From assembly GCA_027257055.1 (NCBI GenBank), contig JAPVLO010000039.1, positions 6,912,501 to 6,976,500 of the forward strand: a stretch of DNA of 64,000 bases, in the 5' to 3' direction. The notes beneath the pieces are model-generated. The model saw only the letters and a list, made by a program, of their open reading frames with translations. It made no database searches and was not told the origin of the DNA. This document shows positions 46,912 to 58,003 of this stretch, piece by piece (position 1 is the first letter of the stretch; every line of letters begins with the position of its first letter). A program made the translations under genes and the position numbers. Origin of the DNA: Cephalopachus bancanus (taxonomy: Eukaryota; Chordata; Mammalia; Primates; Tarsiidae).

Positions 46912-49900
46912 CTGGGGAAGGAAAGGTGGTCTCCAGCGAGGGGCAGGCCTTCCCCAGGGTCCCGGGAGGGGCGGGGCTAAAGGCAGGACTGGGTTCTGGA
47001 GATGGACAGGGGCCCGAGGGGAACCCCGGAGGCAAGTGCCACCCTCTACAGAGGAGGGGGTCTGGCGGCCCTGCCCCAGGAAGGCTCAGGGTCCCCACCC
47101 ACGGGAAAGACAGAAGGCCCCGCCAACCAGCCCCTCACCTGCACACACACCCCGCTTCTCCTCCTTCCCGTCTCCTGTCTGCCCGCTGGAGCCCGCGGCC
47201 TCGCCCTTGTCCTGCACTTGGGGGGAGAAAGGCCTGCCGAAGGGAAACCCTGCCCGGAAAGAGAGGCGGAGCTTGTCACCGACATTCCGGGGCTTCCGGC
47301 CTTCGACATCAGCCCCCTCAAAAGTGATGGGGCAAAAGGAGAGGGCGAGGCTCTGAAAAAGAGGGGTCACGCAGAGCAGACTCGGGAGGCCCCTTTGGGT
47401 GAGAGACTGCCCACTCCAGGGCACCTGCCGGAGCGGCTCCTCTCAGTGCTCAGCAGGCCTGGCCCGGTTTCCCCGAACAAGCAACAGAACTCAAGGGGGA
47501 GGAGTTGGCAGGGCAAGTGCCAGCCACGTCCTTATCATCACAGCCCCTAAAAGTGGACCCCACAACGCTGGACACAGGAGAGGCTGGGCTTGGTGGCTCA
47601 CACCTGCCATCCCAGCACTTTGGGAGGCAGAAGTAAGAGAATTGCCTGAGTCCAGGGGTTCGAGACCAGCCTGGGCAGCTTGGCGAGACCGCGTGTCTAC
47701 AATAAATTTTAAAAAATCAGCCGTGCATGGTGGCACGCGCCTGTCGCTCCAGTCACTTGGAAGGCTGAGGCAGAAGGATAGCCTCAGCCCAGCAGACAGA
47801 GGTTGCAGTGGCCATGAGCATGCCACTGCACTCCAGCCTGTGTGACAGAGTGAGACTCCCACTCAAAAAAAACAAAAAGAGAGAGACACACAGGCGAGTG
47901 TCCCACTGTGCACCCACACAGAGAGGCCGGGGTCGTCCTATCTGCTCAGCTCTGGGGTGAGGGGCCTGGAGACTTTGGTCAAGTCAGTGAGAGAGCAAAG
48001 AGGCCCAGTTGTCACTACCCTGCAAGAGAAAGGAACGTGTTGCACCAACCAGGTGGTTTGGGGCATCCGTGAGGCCTACCATGGGGCTGCAAATGGGTGC
48101 TACACTCCCTCTGATCTCCCAGGACTTGCCTGGACTTGCTGCCCTGGGTGCTGGGAAATGTTAACCACGGTGCTGAGCGAACCTAGGCTAATTACAGGGA
48201 GGAGCAGACAGCTGGTGGGATCCACAGGGGATCTCTGGGCCACCACTGACATCACAGGGTGGAACCGCCAGGCCCCTGGGATTCCACCTGGCCTACCAGG
48301 TGTGCTACGTGCCGAATGAATGAATGAATGAACACGAGTTTTTCCATAAGGCCTCATAAAATTCTGTCAAGAAAACTAGAGTCTGAAACTGAGGGGTCAA
48401 AAGCTCTGAGATGTGAATAGTTCCCACCTAGAAGCCAAGGGAACCAAGTCCCCTCTGAAATGAGCTCCCACTCTGCAAGAAGATGGACACCTCAGAACCT
48501 GCGGGGCCTAGAGTTTAGCTGATGCTATTTCTCTCCAGGGCAAGTAGCCCTCAGGCCCTGAGCTGAGCTGCCTGCTCGGACACTTTGAAGCTGGGGTTTT
48601 GAGGAGGAAGACAGAACTATGGGGGTAAGTCAGCACTGGACAAGAACCAAACAAAAGCAGGCTCTCTGGATCAGCGATGACCAGTGGGCAGTCACTAGCC
48701 ATGTGTGAGTATTTAAACTCAGATTTTAGCCAGTTAAAATGCGGTGAAATTGAAAACTCAACTCCTCTATCCATGTTTCAAGTGCCCAACAGCCACACTT
48801 GGCTCGTGGCTAGTGCACACTGTGGCACTTCCATTATTCTGGAAGGTTCCATAGGACACTGCTATCTAGATGAACAACGAGAGGGAAAAGAAAGATGGGA
48901 GGGACAGAGAGAAGTGGGCAGGGAGGAGAAGGCAGGGCAGGTCCCCTCTCGGACACTCTGGGCCCCCCCAGACGAGCTCCTACCCAAGGACAGCCCATTT
49001 CTCTTCTGTAGGACATCTCTGTAGAAGTTCTGTTGAGTGTGGTCCAACCGTCCCCACTCCTCCTGGGAGAGGTACAGAGCCACATCCTCAAAGGTCACCG
49101 GCATCTGAAACAGTGAGATGTATCTCTGCTACAGGACATGCCACGGACAGGTGCAGGGACATCAGGGTACAGGCCATGTGGCGAGGCCCTGGTCTCCCAA
49201 CCTCATGTCTAGAGTGAGCCCGCCACTCACATCTAAAGGTGAAGCAGGTCAACCACCCAAGGATGGCCTTTGGGAGTGTGAGTGAGAACAAAGACACAGT
49301 GACATTTTCAAGGACAACAGCTTAAAGCTCAGGATGTCCACGCAGTCCCCACCCTCAGCTCAGGCCCCGAGGACAGTTCACAGTCAGAGACCCTGTGTCT
49401 CCACTGCCTTGTGCTTTTCCTTCAGCCTTGGCCAGGTCTGACTGCAAGCCCCACGCCTGGACAATTCCAGCAGCGCTTCAGGGAGCCCTGAGCCACGAGT
49501 TCCAGCTCCAAGTGGGAAGGCCAGTGGGATCCTGGTTTCACATGGAACCAGGAGATGGTGCAAGAGCTGAGTACCACACGGCAGCCGGGAAAAGGCCACG
49601 TACCTGGGACCAGGCGGTGAGGAGCGCTGCAGCCATCTGTCGGTCTCTGGTCCTCCCCTCGCGGGAAAGTGCAGGGATCCGGTGGGAGGGAAGGGCTGTG
49701 AAAGGAGAGAGGTTCTCAGGGTGACCAGCTCATCCTGCTGGACCCACTGCTCCCCCAGCTGCCTGCGACCCCACCCTCAGCCTGATCTAAGAAGAGGGTC
49801 AGTGGCCCGAGGCTGTAGGAAAGCGCGCCCCCTCCCCACGTAGGCACTCTCAGCCCCACCTGGCTGGGCCTCCACCCTCCCCACAGCTGCCCCCTGGGGA

Positions 49901-52737
49901 AGCGTCTCTTCCATATCCCTCTCCTACCTCCGCCAGACAGGAAGAGAGCTTTCTCCTTAGAGCCATGACTTAGGGGTACCCAGCCCCATGCACCTTGAGC
50001 CCCGTCCTCCTGTGAGGCCCCCTCAGGGTGTAGCTCTTCTGGTTCCGACTTAATGTGCAACTCCCGAGCGGCTCCTACAGGCACCGTCTCCTCCAGCCCA
50101 GAAAGCATTTCCTGGCAAGGATGCCCGTGCCCTGGAACCTAGAAATGTCAGCCCTCATCAGCACCCGGACGGAGAGTGGGAAGGACACCAGAGTTGCATG
50201 CCCCGGGGTCCCGGCAGGGGCAGACGACCTTGCTGTCTCCTTTCTGGCTCACCCCAGCAGGGATGGGGCAGCAAGGAGGAAGGAAGGGTCACCAAGCTGC
50301 CACCACAGTCAGGTGGGCAAGGAGCCCCAGGCGGTGACCTCTCCTCAACTCAAACATTGCACAACAGGGCAGTGTGGACTGCTGGTTTTTTGTTTTTTGT
50401 TTTGAGTCAGAGTCTCACTCTGTTACCCAGGCTGAAGTGCAGTGGCACGCTCACAGCCATGGCAGCCTCAGCCTGCTGGGCTCCTGATCCTTCCACCTCA
50501 GCCTTCCAAGTAGCTGGAACTGCAGGTGAGCACCACAACACCTGGATAATTTTTTTTTGCTTTAGTGTAGAGAAGAGGTCTCACCAAGTTTCCCAGGTGG
50601 GTCTCGAACCTGTGGGCTCAGGCAATCCTCTAGCCTCCTCCTTCCAAAGGACTGCTGTTTTTAAGTACAGTGGGTTGAACAAGGTCCCCGCAAAAACCTA
50701 TGCCCTGAACTTCAGAATGTGACCTTATTTGGGAAAAGGATCTTTACAGAGGTAACTAAGTTAAGGAGCATGAAATTAAATCATTCTGGTTTTACAATGG
50801 GCCCCAAATAGAAGGACTCATGTCCTTATAAGGAGAGGACACACACAGAAGGGGAAGCAGAGACTGGAGTGATGCTGCCACAAGCCAAGGAACATCAGAA
50901 GCCCCCAGAAGCGGGAGGAGACAGGAAGGATCCTCCCCTACAACCTTCCAAGGGAGCGTGGCCTCACCCACATTGTGGTTTACTGGCCTCCAGGACAGTG
51001 AGAGTAAATTCTGGCTGTCTTCAGACACCCAGGGAGTAGAAACTTGTTATGGCCGCAATGGGAGACTAATACACCATGGCTCAGGGATGAGACTGCAGGC
51101 CATTGTCATATAGCTCAAAAGCTTGAGAAAGGCATTTCCCTTGCACCGAGAGCCCCTGGTGAGGCCTCCTCACCACCCAAGTGCAGGGACTGGCCAGCCT
51201 TCTGCTGGAGGCTCATACCCTTCCTGCCATCCTTCATTTAGGTCTTAAAGGGAAAGAACCTTGGGCCAGGAGTCAGGGTGCCCAGGTGCTGGACCCAGAG
51301 ATGCAGTCAGGCAGCCTCTGGGCTACAGCCGCTCTGCACCCACAAAAGGCAGTTCTGAGGCACACCCAGATGACAGTGACAAGGGCTGCCTGCTAGAGAA
51401 AGTCCTGGAGAAACACAGAGCGGTGCTGGGAATTGGTCCTCTACCTGTGTGAGCCTGGCAGGATCCAGTATCATCAGAGAATGTTGATGTGTGAGGCTCT
51501 CACGTGCACGAGGTGTTCAAGGCACATGTAAAGTCACTGAGGATGGGAAGCTGAACAGCAGTAACAGTTCTTTGTACTTTTCTCGTATGAAAACAGTATA
51601 ACTAACACTTCACTGTTATTAATAGTTACAACCACCACCAATACTAGTTGAGAGGATACTAGTTCTAGCATCATGGGTGACTCAGGATCTAGCATTGTGG
51701 GTGTTCGTGTTTCATGTCATAATAATCTGTTAGTTGCTGATGAGCTGCTTCTGGAAGACTCTCATGCCCATTATCTCCTTTGAGCCTCCCAAGAACCCGA
51801 CGAGACAGGTGGGAATGGCAGGCACATGATCTGTATTTTTATTCTATTTTATTTTTTTGAGTTGGAGTCTCACTCTGATGCCTAGGCTAGAAGGCAATGG
51901 CACACTCACGGCCACCACAGCCTTGACCTGCTGGGCTTAGGCGATCCTTCCATCTCAGCCTTCCAAGAAGCTGGAACTACAGGCATGTGCTACTATGCCC
52001 AGCTAATTTTTTTATTTATTGCAGAGATGAAGTCTCACCAAGTTGTCTAGGCTGGTCTTGAATCCCTGGGCTCAGGCAGTCCTCTTGCCTTGGGCTCCCA
52101 AAGTGCAGGGGTTACACGCTTGAGTCACCATGCCAGGCCATGATCTGCATTTTACAGAGGATGTGCCTGGTTCCCAGAGGCCAGGGGACTTTCCCTAGGT
52201 CGCACACCTACCGTGTGGCTGACTCACTCCTCTGACTCTCAGCCTGGAGAGCCCGGTCCCCCACTGGGGGCCATTGCACACACACAGGTACCAGCTACAG
52301 GAAGGCCCTAGAGCTCAGAACCAGAGAGATGAGAAGACGTGGTCCCAGGGAGAAGGGAGTAGGGAGGAGACCAGGCTGCCCTATGTGCTGTTCAGAAAGA
52401 CAACCTCACTGGCAGGACCCCTACCTGCCCCCTGCTCTCTCATGCGACCACTGACTACAGAACACCTGAGCAGAGCAAAATAGTCATGCTGTAAATCCCA
52501 GATGGAGGGTACTTCCCATCATGCCACCTTCTCTTCAACCCCACCCCAGTGCCCCATCTACCAGCCCTGTTCCCTCAGGGAGTCAAACTCTTCCACGGGT
52601 CCAGACTCCCTGTCTTGAAAATCCCCTCCATTCCAGCTCCTTCTATGGCAGGCCTCCCTCACCCGGGCCCCCATCCATACCTCCAGGGCTCTCTCCTTGT
52701 CCTGGGTAGCCAGGATGCCTCCATCGTCTGCAGACAT
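45818..52737 (-). CDS. ZNF205: ZNF205: KRAB C2H2 zinc-finger transcription factor
   Basis: The coding exons are 52737-52681, 50138-49928, 49695-49604, 49104-48984, 47249-47139 and 46911-45818. All introns are GT-AG with matching phases, giving 561 residues; I recall about 554 in human. Residues 1-120 are an acidic N-terminal region ([31 protein letters not shown]). KRAB-A is at about 121-160 ([20 protein letters not shown]). A Pro/Gly/Glu-rich linker at 161-315 contains three copies of a ten-residue repeat (276-305). Eight C2H2 fingers run from about 316 to 540, and the protein ends LATPPPAPT. It is probably a nuclear transcriptional regulator. The probable promoter is the CpG island at 56.5-57.1 kb; the non-coding first exon was not resolved. 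Fingers match my recollection of human ZNF205 almost perfectly, while the linker has diverged. Confidence 0.95.
46589..46678 (-). repeat. In-frame 30 bp x 3 minisatellite inside ZNF205
   Basis: Three consecutive ten-codon units encode variants of [10 protein letters not shown]. They are nearly identical at DNA level and lie just before the finger array. Confidence 0.9.
47139..47249 (-). CDS. ZNF205: ZNF205 coding exon 5
   Basis: This 111 nt exon encodes [17 protein letters not shown] and [15 protein letters not shown], ending at TGTGCAG|GTGAGG. Confidence 0.88.
47580..47881 (+). mobile_element. Alu in ZNF205 intron 4
   Basis: Flanked by diverged copies of GACACAGGAGA. Confidence 0.92.
48655..48866. 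mobile_element. hAT-type DNA transposon fragment (MER58/MER5 group)
   Basis: The CACTAGCCATGTGTGAGTAT and TTTCAAGTGCCCAACAGCCA to GGAAGGTTCCATAGGACACT pattern is typical. Confidence 0.6.
48984..49104 (-). CDS. ZNF205: ZNF205 coding exon 4 (KRAB)
   Basis: This 121 nt exon runs from [12 protein letters not shown] to NGLSL. Acceptor TTTCAG directly precedes the Met codon; donor is TTGG|GTAGGA. Confidence 0.95.
49604..49695 (-). CDS. ZNF205: ZNF205 coding exon 3
   Basis: This 92 nt exon encodes [19 protein letters not shown] and then [11 protein letters not shown], with acceptor TTTCACAG and donor TCCCAG|GTACGT. Confidence 0.9.
49928..50138 (-). CDS. ZNF205: ZNF205 coding exon 2
   Basis: This 211 nt exon starts VPGHGHP after TTTCTAG and ends SGG at GGCGGAG|GTAGGA. 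Confidence 0.9.
50383..50660 (-). mobile_element. Alu in ZNF205 intron 1
   Basis: Left-arm end degraded; adjoins an MLT1-type LTR. Confidence 0.88.
50662..51076 (+). mobile_element. MLT1-type (MaLR) solo LTR
   Basis: It contains GAATGTGACCTTATTTGGGA, TACAGAGGTAACTAAGTTAA and GTCCTTATAAGGAGAGGACA and ends GCAATGGGAGACTAATACA. Confidence 0.85.
51740..52250. mobile_element. MIR split by an Alu
   Basis: The left part (CATTATCTCCTTTGAGCCTC) and right part (CATTTTACAGAGGATGTGCC, CCTAGGTCGCACACCTACCG) form one MIR once the Alu is removed. Confidence 0.7.
51846..52139 (-). mobile_element. Alu inside a MIR
   Basis: Flanked by ATGATCTGYATTTT. Confidence 0.93.
52681..52737 (-). CDS. ZNF205: ZNF205 coding exon 1
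   Basis: The exon gives 19 codons, starting MSADDGGIL, with donor CTGGAG|GTATGG. A CTAG just upstream (52752-52755) may be the acceptor of this exon. Confidence 0.88.
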
Positions 52738-52999
52738 TTTCTATTTCAGAGCTAGAAAGAATAACTGAGTTGTTTCTCCCCCTTGCTGGCCAAGCCCCCT
52801 CCAGCTTCTGGCCAGGAGCCTGGAAGAGCAGACAGAAATCAGTCAGCGCTTCCCAGACACCTCCAAAGTGCCCTGAAAATCCCCACAGGGACCAGAGCTC
52901 CCTGGTCCCAATCGGAAATAAAGTCTCCCAGACCCTGTCCAACAGTCCCACTTTCTATGCTGTTTCTGGTTCCTGCTCCTGAAAGAATGCTATTTTGTA

Positions 53000-54167
53000 C
53001 TGTCCCCTCTGTGGCTGAAGCAAGAGCTCCGTATCTCCACACGGCTGGCTCAGGGAAAGCCGGGGCTAAATAGGAACTGGCATTTCCTGTCATTGGGAGC
53101 AGAAAGTCCTGCAGAGATTCCCACAAAACAGGTGCAGTGGGGCCCTGCCCATCGAGGCCAGAGGTGTCCAGGCCCTGATGTCCCCCAGCCAAGGGACATG
53201 CACCCTGTGCCCCCTGGACTCTCAGACCCACCTAGGAGTCAGAAATCAACCTGCCCACTTGCAGCAGCCCCACTGCAGCTGCAACCACCCAACCTGGCCC
53301 TGGGGTGCCCGTCTGCTCCCAGTGCCAGCAGACAACACTGTCTTCCTTCCCAAACCTGTCCCGGTCCCCTTCTCTCCTGCCAGCCTGAAGCCTTCCACTT
53401 TGACTTCAACCCCTCCCACAAGTTGATTATCTGCACTGGTCTCCGGGCCCAATGCCCTCTCCAGGACCCCTTCTCACCGGGATGGGGGCAAAGGGGTCAC
53501 CTGCGGCAGCCGGGCCGCCTCCCCGGGGAAGGGAGTCTCCACAGCCAGCCTACACCGAGCAGGCGGGGGAGCCGGGTGGAGACTGGGATTAGGGACAACA
53601 GGAAGTCCATCCAAGATCCCGTTCCCCATGCAGCTGCAGTCCTACAGGGTTCCCAGCTTCGAGGGTTCCGGGTCTGGGGTCCTAAGCCAGGGCTGCACCT
53701 GCTCAGGAGGTGACTCCAGATCTGCCATGCTGACTCGCGATGATGGCTTCACCCAGGATGTTTAGTGATGCCCGCAAGGGCCACCAAGACGGGTAAAGGG
53801 GAAGATGGCTTTGTGGAAATATTCTGATATTTGATGATTCAAAGAGAGCACTGCAGTCATCCTCCCAGGAGGAAGGGCACTTTGTGGGGGTGGAGGGGCC
53901 AGGACCATTCTTTTACGTGCACAGGGCTTCTGAAGGTCTCCCTGGGGGCCCAGAGCGCTCTGTCCCTAACAGTGAAGCAGGAAAAAAGAGAGGCTGGGTA
54001 GCCTCCTCTCCGTCACCCTGATGCCCACACTGTAGAAATAAGTGGGCACATCTGATTTTTTCCAGTTCAGGGATGGGGGCATACAGAGGTCTGACTCAGC
54101 TGTTCATGGGGTCCCAGAACCTCAGACATCCCAGCAACCTCAGATTCCAACACTCAGGCTTTGTTTC
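53000..54167. other. Upstream/intronic DNA of ZNF205
   Basis: GC-moderate unique sequence. The long plus-strand frame 53093-53713 has no domain I recognise. A non-coding ZNF205 exon could lie here. Confidence 0.35.
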
Positions 54168-54463
54168 CCTTTTTTTTCTTTTGAGTCGGAGTCTCACTCT
54201 GTTGCCCAGGCTGGAGTGCAGTGGCACACTCATGGCCACCGCAGCCTCGACCTGCTGGGCTCTGGTGATCCTTCTACCTTAGCCTTACAAGTAGCTGGAA
54301 CTACAGGCACATGCCACCACACCCAGCTAATTTTTAAATTTATTTTAGAGTTGAGATCTCACCAAGTTTCCCAGGCTGATCTCGGACCCATGGGCTCAGA
54401 CAGTTTTCTCACCTCTACCTCCCAAAGTGCGGGATTATAGGTGTGAGCCACCATGCCTGGCTC
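54168..54463 (-). mobile_element. Alu
   Basis: TCCCTTT flanks both ends. Confidence 0.92.
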
Positions 54464-54738
54464 CCTTTAGACCCTGAGATGTCTAAAATGGGGAGGACAG
54501 AGACTATGCTTTCATTTCTGGGGAGAGGAGCCATTTCTTATGATCAGGGCATGGGGCTGAGTGTCAGCAGCAGGGGTCCAGGCCTGAAGTCAGATTCTGG
54601 GAAGTTTCCTCCAGGAAACGCGCCCATACCTGCTATCTTTGGCTTGCCAAAGTCCTCTGAGATGTCCTGTTTCACCCAACAAGGCAGGCACAGCTGCCCC
54701 TGTACCAGCTCATGGGTATGCTGAGGGACTCACAAGGA

Positions 54739-55003
54739 CTTTTTTTTTTTTTTTGCGTTGGAGTCTCACTCTGTCGCCCAGACTGGACCTGCTGGGCTCT
54801 GGTGATCCTTCCACCTCAGCCTTCCAAGTAGCTGGAATTACAGGTGCGCACTGCCACGCCCGGTTAAATTTTTTAAAAATGTATTATAGAGATGAGGTCT
54901 CATCAAGTTGCCCAGGCGGGTCTCGAACCCGCGAGCTCAGGCAATTCACTCACCTCAGCCTCCCAAGGTGTGGGATTACAGGCTGAGCCACCGAGCCCGG
55001 CTC
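54739..55003 (-). mobile_element. Alu with internal deletion
   Basis: About 34 bp of the right arm, between CAGACTGGA and CCTGCTGGGC, is missing. Confidence 0.9.
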
Positions 55004-55033
55004 TAGACTTTTTTTTTTTTTAAACTTAGTTTC

Positions 55034-55480
55034 TTTTTTTTTGAATCAGAGTCTCACTCTGTTGCCCAGACTGGAGTGCAGTGGCACGCCCCCAGCCACC
55101 GCAGCCTCGACCTGCTGGGCTCCGGCGATCCTTCCGCTTCAACCTTCCAAGTTACTGGAACTACAGGCGCACGCTACCACACCCGGCTAATTTTTTTTTT
55201 TTTTTTTTGAGTTGGAGTCTCACTCCGTTGCCCAGACTGGAGTACGGTGGCCGCTTCCGGCCACCGCAGCCTCGACCTGCTGGGCTCCGGCTATCCTTCC
55301 GCCTCAGCCTTCCAAGTAGCTGGAACTACAGGCATGCACCACCACGCCCGGCTAATTTTTTTGATTTATTGTAGAGATGAGGTCTGGCCAAGTTGGGGGT
55401 CTCGAACCCATGGGCTCAGGCAATCCACTCACCTCAGCCTCCCAAAGCGCGGGATTACAGGCTGAGCCACTGAGCCCGGC
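55034..55480 (-). mobile_element. Composite Alu: full dimer plus an extra right monomer
   Basis: A right-arm unit (about 55034-55190) is joined through a T-tract to a complete Alu (about 55190-55480). The whole is flanked by TTAAACTTAGTT at about 55020 and at 55481. Confidence 0.88.
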
Positions 55481-55509
55481 TTAAACTTAGTTCTAACATT
55501 TAAAAATTA

Positions 55510-55823
55510 GGTGACCGGGCTCAGTGGCTCAGTCTGTAATCCCAGCACTTTGGGAGGCCAAAGCAAGTGGATTGCCTGAGCCCGTGGGTTTGAGACCAGC
55601 CCGGGCAACTTGGTGAGACCTTGTCTCTACAATAAATAAAAAAATTAGCTGGGCATGATAGCATGTGACTGTAGTTCCAGTTACTTGGAAGGCGGAGGCG
55701 GAAGGATGGCCAGAGCCCAGCAGGTTGACACTGGGGTGGCCGGTTGGCTGTGAGTGTGTCACTGGACTCTAGCTTGGGCTACAAAGTGAGACTCCAACTC
55801 AACAAACAAACAAACAAAAAACC
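55510..55823 (+). mobile_element. Alu
   Basis: Full-length, tail (AAAC)n. Confidence 0.92.
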
Positions 55824-55828
55824 CAGGA

Positions 55829-56121
55829 GAGGCTGGGCATGGTGGCTCACACCTGTAATCCTAGCACTTTGAGAGGCAGAGGCGAGAGGATTGACTGAGT
55901 CCTGCGGTTCAAGACCAGCCTGGGCAACTTGGTGAGACCTCGTCTCTACAATAAATCAAAAAATTAGCCAGGCATGGTGGCATGTGCCTGTAGTTCCAGC
56001 TACTTGGAAGGCTGAGGCAGAAGGATGAGGCAGAAGGTTGAGGCTGCGGTGGCCATGAGCGTGCCACTCCATTCCAGCCTGGGTGACAGAGAAACTCCCA
56101 GTCAAAAAAAAAAAAAAAAAG
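55829..56121 (+). mobile_element. Alu
   Basis: Right arm carries a short internal duplication (AGGCAGAAGGATGAGGCAGA). Confidence 0.92.
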
Positions 56122-56197
56122 TAAGCTAAAAAGAAGCAGGATCCAAACTGTCTTCTAAAGAGACTGTACCATTAAAAAAAAAAACCCAAAACAAAAA

Positions 56198-56335
56198 AAC
56201 TGCGTGGTACCACGTGCCTTTAGTCCCAACTGAAGCTGAAGGATCACTTGAGTCCAGGAGGTTGCGGCAGCGGTAAGCTATGATTACACTAATGCACGGC
56301 AGCCTAGGCGACGGAGCGAGCTTCTGTCTCCAAAA
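56198..56335 (+). mobile_element. Old Alu right-arm fragment
   Basis: Strongly diverged single unit. Confidence 0.65.
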
Positions 56336-56664
56336 ATAATTTTTGCTTTGGAAAAACAAATAAGTAAAAGAATCGTTAACAGCAGGGCAAACGTTGAATA
56401 CTTAAAAGGGAAAAAAGAAAAGGAAACCAGTAGAAGTGCTAGGCGGGCCCCAAGAAATAAAAGTTTTTAAAGAACTCCCAGGGTCGCTGGATACCAGGGC
56501 GTGGGAGACCAAGCAGCCTGCGGCCCTCTCACCCCGGAAGTACAGAGGAGACCCCGCGACCCGGACCCCGAAGCCGACACGGCTGCGCGGGACACGTTCG
56601 GAGCTGCAGGAGGCCCGGGAGCCTAGCGCGCACCAGCCTGCGCAGCGCAGGGACGCGGGAAGAG

Positions 56665-56678
56665 GTCGCCTAGGCAAC
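56665..56678. promoter_or_regulatory. RFX X-box-like palindrome
   Basis: GTCGCC, two bases, GGCAAC matches the GTNRCC-N(0-3)-RGYAAC form bound by RFX factors. It lies inside a CpG island. Confidence 0.55.
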
Positions 56679-56924
56679 GATGCTGCTCCGCCCAGCCCGC
56701 CCCGCCCCAAGTCACGACGCCTCCGGCGATTGGCTAGAGCCCCGCTGGCCGCGCCCCTCCACTCAGTTTCGCCCTCTGGGGCCCCGCCCAGCCGCCCTCA
56801 CCTGCACGTTTCCGTCAGCGCCACCGGGGGTCGGCTACGCTGCGAAGGGAGGGCCGCCCTTGGGCAGGCCGTCCTGGCCGGTGTCCCGCGTTTCCTGTCC
56901 GGCTGCCCCAGTGCAACTTCCGGT

Positions 56925-57062
56925 TTTCTCTCTCCGTTTGTTTGTCTCTCTCCCCCACTCCTTTCCTCTCTCCTCCCTCTCTTGCTCTCACCCTATCCCC
57001 TTCTCTCCCCCTCTCCCCTCTCCCTTCCTTCCACCTCCCTCTCCCTCTCTCTCGGCTCCCCA
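56925..57062 (+). repeat. Long polypyrimidine tract
   Basis: About 135 bp almost entirely C and T at the edge of the probable ZNF205 promoter. Confidence 0.9.
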
Positions 57063-57394
57063 CTTGTCCGGCCTGGGGGTAAGGAACAACCGGAGCAGTG
57101 AGGACGGCTGGGCGAGGGCGCTCCAGGCTCGAATTGGCTTCCACCTGCGGGGAAACTGAGGCTGCCTGCCGTACTCCGCCGGAGAGCACCGGGGCCGCTT
57201 CCATGCCTGGGACCCGGGTGTCTTAATTAAGGGAGAAACGACCCTCCGGGGAGAGGATCCAGATGGCACAAGCGCCAAGCCCGTTGGGCGCCCGGGCCAG
57301 CCTCCTGGGACGAGAGTGTACACCACTCATCTGTTTGGGGTGTTATTTGTGTGTGAGATATATCTTACAGATTGTTCAACATGAGAAACAATGA

Positions 57395-57712
57395 GGCCGG
57401 GCATGGTGGCTCACGCCTATAATCCCAGCACTTTGGAAGGCCGAAGTGAGAGGATTGCCGGAGCCCACGTGTTCGAGACCAGCCTGGGCAACTTGGCAAG
57501 ACCTCATCTCTACAGTCAATCAAAAAATTAGCGGGGCATGGTAGTGCCTGCCTGTGGCTCCAGCTACTTAGAAGGCTGAGACGGAAGGATCGTCTGAGCC
57601 CAGCAGGTGGAGGCCCCAGTCCCCGTGAACGTGCCACTGCCTCCAGCCTGGGCAACAGAGTGAGACTGACTCAAAAAAAAAAGAAAGAAAGAAAAAGAAA
57701 TAAAGAAAAGAA
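57395..57712 (+). mobile_element. Alu
   Basis: AAACAATGAG flanks both ends; tail is (GAAA)-rich. Confidence 0.92.
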
Positions 57713-57763
57713 AAACAATGAGAAAATAATAATCGAAGAAAGAAAACCATTCAGCGTTGCCTT

Positions 57764-58003
57764 GTTGTTGTTGTTGTTGTTGTTGTTGTTGAGTTGGAGT
57801 CTCACTGTCGCCCAGACTGAAGTGCAGTGGCCGCTCCGGGCCACCGCAGCCTCGACCTACTGGGCTCCGGCGATTCTTCCGCCTCAGCCTTCCAAGTAGC
57901 TGGAACTACTGGCGCGCGCTACCACGCCCGGTTGATTTTTTTATTTATTGTAGAGATGAGGTCTCGCTGCCCAGGCGGGTCTCGAACCCGCGGGCTCAGG
58001 CAA
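57764..58003 (-). mobile_element. Alu, 5' truncated, tail converted to (TTG)n
   Basis: The tail position holds nine TTG units (57764-57791). The element stops within the left arm at CTCAGGCAAT. Confidence 0.9.

Larger units (their letters stand above)
56480..57130. promoter_or_regulatory. CpG island, probable ZNF205 promoter
   Basis: This is the only CpG island upstream of ZNF205 within the window. It holds GC boxes, a reverse CCAAT (GATTGGCT near 56738) and an RFX-type X box at 56665-56678. Confidence 0.6.

Noticed and set aside
53093..53713. 206-codon plus-strand frame in the ZNF205 upstream region
   Set aside because: No recognisable domain, no promoter or splice context, and Pro/Ser-rich low-complexity composition.
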